The notes beneath the pieces were generated by a model. The model did no database searches. It was not told the DNA's origin and saw only the letters and a program-made list of their open reading frames with translations. Shown here piece after piece: positions 32,914 to 44,900 of a stretch of 64,000 nt of DNA. Every line of letters begins with the position of its first letter. Position 1 is the first letter of the stretch. Location: positions 58,349,155 to 58,413,154 of the forward strand of contig CP154956.1 of NCBI GenBank assembly GCA_039621445.1. Reading direction: 5' to 3'. This DNA comes from Euglena gracilis (lineage: Eukaryota > Euglenida > Euglenophyceae > Euglenales). The translations under genes were made by a program, and so were the position numbers.

Positions 32914-35900
32914 TCAAAACAGTCTGGTCTCGATCTCTGCCACCAGGGCTTCATTCTCCCGCTGCTTGTTCATCCAAGCTTGCTTGTGGCTCTCGTTTGC
33001 CCGCGTCAGCTCGTCAATGACAGCACTTCGTCGATCCTCCAGATCCTGCAGCTCCATCATGCACTTCGCCAGGTGGTTGTTTCGAGTTACCAATTCTGCA
33101 TTGAGCGCATAAAGACACTGAAGGGGTGGGAATGCAGCTGACGAGAAATAGAATATATTCAAATCAGAAAAACGAGATGAATACTTCGGCGCGCACACAC
33201 ACACATGTGCGCACACCCACCCACCCACCCACCCACCCACCCACCCACCCACCCACCCACCCACCCACCCACTCACCCACACGCACACACACACACACAC
33301 ACATACACATACACACACAACACACACACACACACACACACACACCTTCCATCCTACCCAAAAATATGCCAAAAAAATCGAGGTGGCCTTCTCTTAAAGC
33401 TGGCTGAGGTGCTGGGGAAAAAAAAAACTCCATCATTCTTGGAGTTCAGATGAACACAAAATTCTCAGACAGCCAAAGTGGCACTTGAGCCCACAAAGCA
33501 GCGCAACCATCGCCTCACCCTGGCAAACAGGGCCAGAGGCTGCACACCCTCCTTGTGGCAATCGTGCACAAATTGTTGTGTTCAAAGTAGCGCATATGCG
33601 CGCTTGGATTGGCTGGAGGGGCACACTCGGCTTACCCCACTTCAAACCAGCGGTTGAGGGTTTCTTACCCACCATGCGCAGATGCCCTCGTCAGCAGGAG
33701 CCAAGGTGTTTATCATGGCAAGGGTCGTCGCCCAACACTGCAGCACAACCAGCCCTACAAATGCACACATGTCCAAATGCCCCACCTCCCAAAGCTCCAA
33801 CCCAATGACACCTGTCGCTGCTACGTCTTGCACAGTTGCAGCGACACCAAAACAAGCTCGTTTTCAGACATGAAACCCCAATCGGCGCCCACATGCGCCC
33901 AACCACCGCCACTGAAGACCCCTCTTCTGGGCCGATGGATGGCCCTCGGCCGCCAAGGTTGCAGAGCCGGCACACGAGTGGTATTCTAGTTCTGCTTTTG
34001 CTGGCCGAGGGTTCCAACACGAGCCGTGGCGGCGTTTTCAACGTGCCAAAACAGGGTGATTCGACACACCTCTCGAGGTTCACAGCCATGCTTGGGTAAC
34101 ATGTCCGAGGGTCATAGCCGGCCAGAGTTTCAAACACGAATGAAACAGACAGACACGTCACAAGCTCGCGCACAGATGCGTCCAAATCGGTCAAAATCCT
34201 TACGTGCCACTTTGGCCGTCTAAGAAATTACGCCTTCAACGTTAAGGCTTTTGCTGCCTTGACACTTAACACCACAGGGCGGTCAAAAATTACGGGAGAC
34301 GAAGATTACGGGAAAATATTGTGGGAAAAAATGGTTTTTTTAAAAAAAATTAAAAAAAAATGGGAAAATTAAACACTTCAATGAAAATGGTGATAAATCT
34401 TGTCAGTTGTAATGAGTTGAGTCAGTTTTTGAGCAATCAAAAATTCAAAAATAAAAAAAATGATCAAAGAAGACTTCTGGTGGCCTTTTGAATGATTTAT
34501 CATTCTAAAACAAACCTCAGAAATTGACAGCATTACATATGTCTTTTTATGAGTGAAATTTGACTTTCCCTGAGAGTTCCATCAAAGTGCGCGTGAAAAA
34601 TGCACTGGACAAAAATCATCTCCATAATTTCTGTCTCCTGAATATTTTTTTTGCAGACAGCAATCTCCCCTCCAAAACTTAGTCTCTGAGGGGCCTGTGG
34701 AGGTCCGCCCTGTCATACACCAATAAATTGCCACCTTGTCCAAAGCTCCTTTGAGTATAATTCTGGCTTACATATGGCTGGGCTGTGAATTCTGGTGTGC
34801 TCTGGTGCTTGCGATGCCTGACTGAAATCTGGGGGAGCCTTGGTGGATGGACACATATACATCTGTGGGCGGGCCACACGTGGACATGCGCAGGGGGCGA
34901 TGCATGGCAACTGCACAAAAAATATCCCATCAAAACATTAAACAAAAATTAAGTATTCTCTGACAATTGATTCTCCAGTAAACCACAAAATTTTCCTTTT
35001 GGTATCCGATCTTCTCATTCGAGGGCATTTTGGATGGGGATCTTACATTGTGAGCAACCTGGATGAGGACTGGACTGGACTGGACGTTGCAGCATCGACA
35101 AGGTGCACCACACCAGAAACCTCCCCGGCAGACTGCTGCAAATCCTGTGCTTGACGATCGAGGAGGCTCTGAAGCTCTGAGCACTGGAGGATTGACGCAG
35201 CCAGCTGGCCCTGCAGGTCGGCATCCACCTCTTCTGCCGCTTTCTGTGCACATACAGGGGATAATCCACCCTACGTTTGAGCGATTTCACCCTGCGGTGA
35301 TGGTTTCACTGGACACCACCGACGCCCGACACTGCGCAGCATTTGAGAAAATGGTAAATACAAGCGAATGAAACAAATATCTACTTAATGAAGAGAACCA
35401 ACCAGTAAATAAATTGCGATAATAAATAGCATAAAAGCATGTGGCAATGTGCTTCCATAAAAGTTTGTGGAATTCAATTGTCCAGGTGTATTTGTCACCT
35501 TACCTGTAATCTATCATCTATCATCTATCATCCATCATCTATGCTATCTCCATTAAAAAGCCCTGATATAACTTCTGTGTGAACTGTGTGATTGTCATTT
35601 TTTTAAATAGATACTCTGAAGGATTCAGCGTTCTTTTTTGACTGCTGCTTCTATGTCTCCAAAATGTGAGCGGTGCAGCATTGAGCCTTCTCTGTTGGTG
35701 TTGGTTGGACGGGTCCGTCTGAAAGGTTTTATCTCCCCCCCCCCCCCCCGAACAGAAACCCCCCTAGTATCATCCCAACCACTGGACAAAAAACGGAGGG
35801 GTTCTATTCAGAGTGGTTTTCCCCTTTCATTTGCCTTGTGCTAAAAAGGGGGGTCTATAGGGGGGGGGCACCATTTGTAGGTTTCTATTGGGGGGTTAGC

Positions 35901-38900
35901 AGTTCGGAGCAGGGGTTTTCTTAAAGACCCCCCCCCCTGGGGGGTCCAGTCTCCGGCTGGCAAAAAGGCTGCTGGCTGGAACCGAATTTGGGTTGCTGGC
36001 TGAAACGAGCTGCTGGCTAGACCCCCCCCCCCCGGAGTGATAGGGGGGGGAGGGGGGGGGTCCGGGGCTGGAGGGTGCTGGGCTGGGCTGGGTCGATGAA
36101 AAACAAAATCTTATAAGACATTTTTGCCTTCTCGACATTTTGATGGATGGAGCTAGATCAAGGCTGGGGGGCTAGGATGGAGGAAGCTGTGAGGAGGGAA
36201 AAAAATGCATGGATGGGTGGGCTGGGCAGCCCAGTTGGCTGGCCAGCCTGCGGCCGGCTGGCCCCCGGCCAGGCTGGACCCAACTTTATTTCACTCGACC
36301 CCCTCCCGTGGGGGGGGGGGGGGGCTCCCAGCCCGAATTTGGGCTGCTGGCTGGCTGCACCCCCCGGCGGAATGGGGTCCCCTCCGGCTTAAGAAAACCC
36401 CTGTTCGGAGGTAAATGGTGCTACCAGCATTGGAACAATCCTATCCAACGGAAAAGCATGTTCTTTAAGAAGAAAATTATATTTCATGGCGCGCCCTTGG
36501 AGAGAGTGGTTCACATTCAATGAAAAATACACAGGCAAACTGCCCCCAAAAATGGGCATATTTTGGCAAAAAAAAACCAGGTCGACTTCGGGGGGAAACA
36601 GTTATTTCTGGCATCCTTGGACCTTTGCTCATCCTCCCAAAATGTCAAAAACTGCGTATTTCGAAACTTCAATTTTTCGACTCTGTACGCCCGGACCCCG
36701 TATGCCTTAGCCAAAAAAAAAGCGGTCCTTCCCAATGGATCGCCCTGCACCCTTGTGTCAAGCCCTGCATTCCCCCAAGCCGTCAAAAGCTAAAAGCTGC
36801 ATAAAAGGGAGAAGGGGCCCAACAACAGGTCCTGTGTTTCTCAAAGGTTGCACATTTGTGCACTCTCAAAGGCCATCCAATATGCCGTTTTTCTCATTGA
36901 AAGAAAACTCACAAAGTGTTGCTGTCTTTCAACGCTTTTGGAAACCATATTTTGCTGCGATTCCGCAATTTTCAAAATCTTGTGACTCCCCAATCGCTGG
37001 TCGTTGGATCAAAAGCAAATCAAGAGCAAAATTTCCCACGGGACTGCTTTTTCCAAGACCTCCATAACAAAATGCATGAACTTGGGGAGGGGCATGGAAG
37101 CAAACCGCGTCGTCTTCAACCTTGAAGTTGGTGCCAACGCAGCTGTCGCTGTCAGAAGCACTCTGAAAAGAGGAAGCCGAATGGAAATAAATAAGCGCCT
37201 GTTTCAGCACTGGAGGTGGCTGCATTGCAAAGCTCACTCCTACCACCCCAGATTCAAGGTGGCCATCAATTTACCTGATTAAAACACGTGTAAGGTGTAA
37301 TGGGATGCCTAATAAAAAGTATCAAATCGTCAGGTATGCAACGGAACAAACTCCCTCCCAGCAACACAACCGCCTGATTTGAGGACTGGAAAAAGATAAC
37401 ATGGGAAGTGGAAATTCGACAAGCCCTTAGGCGGCCGTGAAGGCACTTAAGGGTTTTTTTTTTACCCAAAAACCGAATCGTCCGCGGTTTTGGGACCGGC
37501 CGTGGTGACGGACCCGGTCGCAATCTCCCTGCGCCCTGGGTGAGGGTCCCACGTGCGCAGGTGCGACCGGGAAGGCACCTTCAATTCAGTTGCTTAAAAT
37601 ACTTCAGTGAAACGAGTCCCCCCGGCAGAGCTGCACCACCTCCCTTTCCGCAGCCCTCACAATGGCCGGTGCCCTGCCGCCCCTGTAGCGCGGCCGTGAC
37701 CGCGCAGGAGGCCATCTGTGCGAGACGGGCTCTGTCGACCGTTTGGGATACATGGTCCGCTGTGGGTAAGGCGTCAGGTTGTCACCGGGGTGCAGGGCAC
37801 CATAACCCGTAGACCGGACACCCCGGCAGACGTGTGGATGTACCGTGTTCTGCGTGAATCCAGCGTGGGTGGCTGCGCAAATCCGGGGCGGTACATGTCA
37901 GGCGGACAGCGCTGAAGCGATGTGCAGGGGGAGTTTCCTCGGGACGGCGAAAACGTGTCCGACCAGCGCCCGGCGGGCACCGGCAGCCTCAGCGACAGGA
38001 GTCCCCGAATCAACAGACACACGCGGTGCATCCCAGCCGGTTCCAAACGTGCGGGTGGGTGAGGGCAGAACGACGATCGTCCCTCGTGCGCAGGTGCGCT
38101 CCAATTTGGTGAAAATTGAAAAATTCAAAAAGTTGGTCGCAGGTGCGCCTGAGGGACACGGTGTACGGTGGCCGTTGGACGAGAGGGGGGTGCATCGCCA
38201 CGAGAGGGGAGCCACGACACGGGTGAGAGGGGGAATGGTCTTCCACGGGGGAGAGGGAGAAGGTCCAGAGGGAAAGGAGGGGCTGCCGAAGGCAGGAGGG
38301 CGGGCCGGGGCACTCCGGTCTGACACGTGTGAGCGAACCGGGTTGCATCGTACCGGAAGAAACTGAGAACGAACCCCTGCACCTCCCCCGAACCTCCCCC
38401 GAACCTCTGCACACCATCCACTGTGTCGGCCGGGACACTCGGGTGAAACCTGCCCTCCCTCCCGTACCCTGCACCCCTGGTACCTGCCTTCGCCGTGACA
38501 CACCTTCTGTTGCGTTCCCAAGACAAAGGGAGGGGGGTGGGGGTCAGTGCCCAGTAGGTGCGAGGCGCAAGGACACAACGGGGTGGGCGGTCCTCGGTCG
38601 CAGGTGCGCACGACCCGGGGGCAGTGGGCCTGTCTTTTCTGGTTGTCCCCCGGGTGGTGGGTGCCGGGCCTGTGGGCCCGAGCCGGTGGTGAGTTTTTTA
38701 TTTTTTCGTCCTCCGCCGGCGTTTCAACCCTCGGCAGGCGCAGACACCGGACAGGTCGCAGGTGGTCCAAAAAGTGTCCCGATCCAGCGGGTTTCCAGGG
38801 TTTTTATCACGGACAGCTTTTTTTGGTGGGACGTAAAGTAAATTAATCCAGGTTTTCACTGGCCAGGGTTTCAAGCACGGCCACCCCCAAAACCACGGAC

Positions 38901-41900
38901 ACAAAATTACGTTTGGTGTCCTCGGTCGCACCTGCGCCCAAATTGTACAAAAACCCTTAAGTGCCTTCACGGCCGTCTAAGAAGCCTTTCGCAAGCCTTT
39001 CGCGAGCCTCATGCGGAAAAACACGAACCTACAGAAAGAAAGCTGAAACACCTGGCTGGGTCTTGCGCGGGGCTTGGGAAGAGCAGAAGAAGACCTTTTT
39101 GCAGGTAAAACAGGTCCAGCTCCTCCACAAGTGGCTCCACTGTGTACGTGAAACAAAAAGATGAATGCAAGCTTCTCTAAAAACACCCACAGGGGTCACT
39201 TTCCACTTAGAGAAGAAAATCACTCAAAACCCTTTGTTGGTCACTCACCCCCTGCTGGCTGCTGGGAGTCAACCACTCGAAAAACTTCAATTGTGACACC
39301 GGTCAATTGGCCGAACTTTCCTTGTGGGCGTCGGGGGCCAGAGGAAAACCCAGACAATCCCTCCGAAAAATCATCGCCCCTGGAGAGGGGGCTGCAGTCG
39401 CTGGAAGGAGCCTGGACAGGAGGAAAGCAATTGGGGTTGGATTCGACTGCTTTTTTGCTCATCATGTCGGTGTAGAATTATTATGCAAATTGTCAAAACT
39501 CACTGAAAACTTCCTGCTTTAAGAAATTGACGCAGGTCACAAAAATCAAAAAGCACCTCTGTAGGAACTTCCAATGAATGGACAGCAATGAGTCTGAAAA
39601 TGTGAAAATGTGTCGTTAAGAATTATTGTCATTTGGAGGAATTATGAGGCTGCAAAAAAACCAAAACAACCTCACAAGAAAGGCCACGTCCTTCGCAGCT
39701 GAAGCTGACGCAGATCTTTTCGCCAAACTTGACCCTGTGGAGGAGCAGATGTGCAGCACATGCTGTGGGACATAAAAATTCTTCCCAATTTCTGCAGCCA
39801 GCCACACCTTTCACAATGGCGGGCCGGGGTTTCTCTTTCGTGCGGCCACTGGAATCGTTCGACAACTCCGTGAACTTGCGCAGCCAGGAGTCGCACGCCT
39901 TCTTCTCTCGGAGGTACTTGTCCTTCCATTCCTTCGCGGCCGCCTCTGATGCCTCGCTCCGGCCCTGGTAGAACTGAACCTGAGTTTATAAGGGAATTGT
40001 GGGGGTGGTCGACGTTCCTGGCTGCGTGCTCTACTGTTGTCACCAAGCATTTGGCGAGCAGACGCCGGCAGATGCGCCATTTGAAGCAGGCAGCTCAGAG
40101 CCACGGCAGGGGAGGATTGGCAGGGGAAAGTCGGGCCAGGCACCTTCTGCAGCAACGCCCGGATGCGGTCCTCCTTCTCGTACAGCTCCGCCCGCACCTC
40201 GTCCAACTCCTTCAGCAGCGACTGGATCGTTTCCCGCAGCTCCTGCCCAACAGGGGCGGGGTAGGACCCACCGTGGAAAACATAATGAGTGGAAAAGCAC
40301 AGATGGTGGCCCTGGACCTGATCCAATAATGACATCGGAGGCGGCACACCGCGGTTTCGTCCTTTGCGGGACGCTCTGTCGAGGCAGTCACGTCGTCTGC
40401 TGGCACCCCACGGCCGCTGGAAAATGCCCCTTTCTGTGGAAGAATGGAGAGGCTTGGTCCTAATGTTAGAAATACTCGAGGTCGGGAGAGAAGACGAAAA
40501 TATTGTATGCATTAACAACCGATAATGTAGTTTCCTTCAATCACAGAACCCTTCGTCTTCCATTTCACAATGTGTATCGTCACAAAAAATGCATGGAAAA
40601 CCCTTCTCAAAAGCATCTCAAAAACCTGGCCTTTTTAAAAACTTTGCTTTCCGACACAAAAAAGTTGGGAGAATTCTTGGGCAGGTGATTTGGCGTTTTG
40701 GCCTTGCAAGCTATTCATTTCTGCAGCCGGTTTAAATGGACAGGTGGCTGGTGGATGGACGAAAGAATGGTCCATCCACTTCATACATTCAGTTGATGGA
40801 TGAAAGAAGATGGATGAAAAAACGACCAACCTTTGAGCGGCAAAACTCCCCAACTTCATCACCACACTGCACGCGAATGAATTGATCAAACTGGGGTGCT
40901 GTTCACGATCCAACCCGGTGCTGCCACCAACATTCATCCAGTTGGCTTAAAACTATCCGCAGCGGGACCTCAAACGCCGCAAGGCGGTCCTTCAGCGTCC
41001 GGAGCTCCTCCTGCGCCTTCAGGTACGCCATGTTCAGCTCCGCCGCACTGAGCTCCTTGTGCACCGCCGGCTTGTTCTGGATGTGCTTCGCCCGGTTGGC
41101 GGCAGCCGCCCGGCGGCTCACCCAAAAGAAAAAGAAAGCAGGTGAGGCGCGGAATAGGGGTTGGTCTTCTGGCAATACGGTGGTCTCGGAGCAGACGTGG
41201 GAGTTGGCTTGAGTCGGGTTGAGGATTCTGCAACAACCCGTCCTCCATAGAAAGCTATGTATATGATATATATATGATGTATGATATATATATATATATA
41301 TATATATGATGTAGGATATATATATATATATATATGATGTATGATATATATATGATGTATGATATATATATATATATGATGTATGATATATATGTATATA
41401 TATGTATATATGTATATATGTATATGTATATATATGACGTATATATATGATGGGAGGGTCGTTTTGGCCATCTACAGAACATCACATAGCACCAAACAAA
41501 CTTCTCAGAAAAACCTGCGCATTCACCTTTCCAATTTCTTTGCCAGGTGAATGCAAAGTCCACATCCTGGAGCAAGTTGTATTGCTGCACCGCGGCTGGT
41601 TGGCAAATAACAGCGTGGCTGCAGCGTTGGGCTGGAGACCGAGCGCATTTCGTTCAGTCTCGCAACGAAAACGTTGCAAAAATTAGAACACCGCCAAACA
41701 TACACCCGTCACTCTAAAACTCTTCCTCATCGTTCACATTGAATAGGAAGCCGAGGTGAGACAAAAGCCCATTGTATCGTACGGGAGGCAGGTCCATACA
41801 GCACTTTTTTTTGCCAACTCCAGGTTGAGGAGGTTGGAGACACTTCACTCCAAAAACCAGCTTCCCTAGGAGAGGACTCACAAACACTTCCACAAAATGA

Positions 41901-44900
41901 CCGATCATTTACTTGATGGCTGTCAAGCATCGGCGTAACAGGTACTGAATCCTCTTTTCCTTGTGATGCTGAATGAAACAAATCTACTTTAGGATATTTG
42001 ACTGAGGAATTACAGAGAACCTTTTAACAAATTTGCAACTCAAAAAATTTGTGCAGGTGGAGAGAGTGATTTTTCGACCAACCACCCCGTCAGGTTCAAA
42101 GAGTCCAATTGACTCTGCAACATCTGGTGAATCCAGAAAACAGGACCCGCCTCAACTCCTTTGGTTGCCTCTTCAAAGAAAACAAACTTCAGAAGATCCA
42201 ACGAACTCTGCTTTATTTAACTCCTAAATGTCAGGAGGAACGCTTTTCTGCAGTGGGACGTGGAAAGAACGTTAGCTGATTGTGGTGTTCATTTTGCGAG
42301 CTTTGTTTTTCAAGCTGGAATTGAGGTGATTGACGTATAGATTTTCTGATATTTATTTTCCCTGAGTCTCTGCATCCCGAGACAATCCGGCAATAAATGA
42401 TGTCACAAAAAAACCTCAGACCCACGCCACCTCGTTGACCGTTTCCGCTTGGTCTGCAGCCGCCGGGGAGCACATGCAGAGCAGACACGTCTGTGAGTTA
42501 CCGCCAAGGGACTCCTGCGGAGCGACAAAAACGAGAGCGTTTCAGATTCGCAATTTTATACACCCAAGCGTGAAAGGGGAAAAAAGGAGGACGAGGTCCC
42601 CCAAGAAAAGGCCAAATGTTTCTTATTTTTTTTTGAATGGTCATTTGCGTGGAAAAGAAAGAAGACAGAAAATACCAACGCCCTAAGAAGCGCAATTCAG
42701 GGGGCTCAGAACACGCAAAGAAGTACCGGAATGGCTGTGGACCTGCAACAACCGAGTCAGCTTCGAGTCCCGGTAAGGAATGTGCAGGGATTTGCCGTCC
42801 GTGAGCTTGTAGATGACGTTTCCGAGCAGTGTCAGCGACAAATTGATCTTTTGGGCCTCCTTCAGTCGCTCTCCATCCGCACGAGTCTTTGAAATTTTCT
42901 CTGAGCCAGCAAGATCGCTGGCACCGCTGAGTGCGATGTGGGTGTTCAAAAATCATTTAGTGTCCAGTCAAGAGACACAGCACCTGTTGTTTTTTTTTTG
43001 GAATTGAAGATACACAAAAGCACTTAATTGGGGTCAGAGTTGTACCTTGACCTCAACTTTGGGAAATAATCGCGAGAAATTACATCATCTGGATCCGACA
43101 TTTTGGCTGAGATTTTCCATTTGGCACTTTGAGCCCAGAAATTTGGGCATTTTCACTCTGCCACAAAAATCATGGGCATAACAAGCAACCTCCTGGGAAT
43201 ATGTCACAAAAACCCAAATTAAGAAAAATGCCGAGAGAAATTTTGCATAATGAATAAATTTTGAAAATCTTGAATATTGGGAGCTCCGATGTTCACCTTT
43301 TCACAGCCTTTCTGGATCTGGGCCAATCTCGACTTTCTCCAGAATTATGATTTGCTCGGGTCCCAAAAATTGGAGGGGGGTGTCCCTGAAAGAGTGGATG
43401 GCTGATTCCCGGTTTCAGAAAAAGATTGGGTTGGACAATGTCTCCTTTTGAAATGGGAAACACTTAATTTTGCTTAAAATTTAACATAATTTAATTTAAC
43501 GCAATTTGTAATTTGACCGTGCCCTTCATATAGGCCTTGGCTTCGCAGTGGGCTGGTATCCCCTCGCACACAACCATCCGCAAAAGCATGCACTCAACAG
43601 TGACCAACAAGGTTCAGACGGCCCATTGTGCTCAGCCAGGCCATTGCTGTGCGCCCACTCCTGTGAAGCCTGTGCGCCGGGGCCCACCCCAGAAATGGCC
43701 CGTGCGCAGCCCGCCCTCCAGCAGGTCAGTCTGCACCACGTCCAGCGTGACGATGCTGTGGCTGCGCGAGCTGGAGTCGTTCGCCGCGGTGGCGGCTGTG
43801 GCGCGAAGGCTGGCGGCCTGCGGGAGGCACGCGGAGGAAGCAACCAAGCGTCCACCTTGCCCTAAAGTTGATCCTGAGAGCTTTTTTCTTTGGAAGAGGG
43901 GTTTCCGAAAGGTGAAGCAGTGAACAAAAGGGACCTGGACCGAGGAACGAGGGCTGGAGAAAATAAAGTTGATCGGAATGCCGCCAAATGGCCCGATTCA
44001 GAAGATGAAGCGTGCCTCAATGGTTGGACATTGGGCCAGGTCACAGAACGCCATCAACTCACCTGTTTGGCTGGACTCCCTTGCACGGAGTCTCCCAAGC
44101 CGAAGTCCCAATGGACTCACATGATTTCACCACTGGCTGGGGCCGTACACCTGGGTGAGCAGCTGCATGGCATGGCCAAAGCTCCCCACCTCGTGGACAG
44201 TGAGGTTCTCCACGTAGATGCCCCGCTGGCCAGTGAAGTCCTGCCGGATGCGGTACTCCTTCCCTGCGTCCGCCTCCCCCGCCAGGAGGTCTGTGGGCCA
44301 ACCATCAGGCTGACCGGTTTTGGCCACAAACGGTGACACTTCACCAACCTGCACGGGTTCCCTTCGGGGCCCGGCAGAGGCATGCGGGACGCAAAAAAAC
44401 CGGAACAAAGCCCTACGGGGTGGGAGGCGATGGCCGGCCCTCTGTGTGAAGGCGGCGACACCTCGAATCGTCTCTTTGTAGATCTCGTAGCAGGTCAATT
44501 GGGCGGCCCATTTCTTCTCGGCGATGGGGAGGCCCTGCAGCCGCTGGAACAACTCCGAGAGCAGCCGGGGGATGATGCCTGTGGGGAGAGGTTGGAGGAA
44601 ACGGCGCTTCGGCGTCTGATGCCGTGAACAAAAAATTATGCAGAGTTGAGTGACTGATTAAAAAAACCAAATCAATACAACTGAAGAAAATACAGTGGCG
44701 TTTTTGTGCTCCTACTTTAGATTCACTGGTAATTTTCTGCAATTGTTCGAATAATGTTCGTTGGGGGGGACAAGAAACCAAGAGAAATTACAACACTCTG
44801 GTGCAGCAGGCAATTCTGAGGCACACCACAATTTAGGTCGTCGGTCAAAGCCTGAGCGTTGTGTGCCCCATCCGGACCAAGCATAGTGTGGGTCTTCCCG

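Noticed and set aside
32914-33372. Long Cys/Val and Trp/Gly-rich frames next to the kinesin tail exon
   Set aside because: They are translations of CA and CCCA microsatellites; only the helical part after CACCCCTTCAG is a believable exon.
33470-33560. tRNA-like text inside the short family D element
   Set aside because: Only a loose B-box resemblance; no A box at the right distance and no paired arms.
37898-38770. Longest open frame in the window region (about 290 codons, minus strand)
   Set aside because: Arg/Pro/Ser-rich text with no motif, inside the GC-rich interior of a TIR element and overlapped by other long frames on both strands; base composition explains it.
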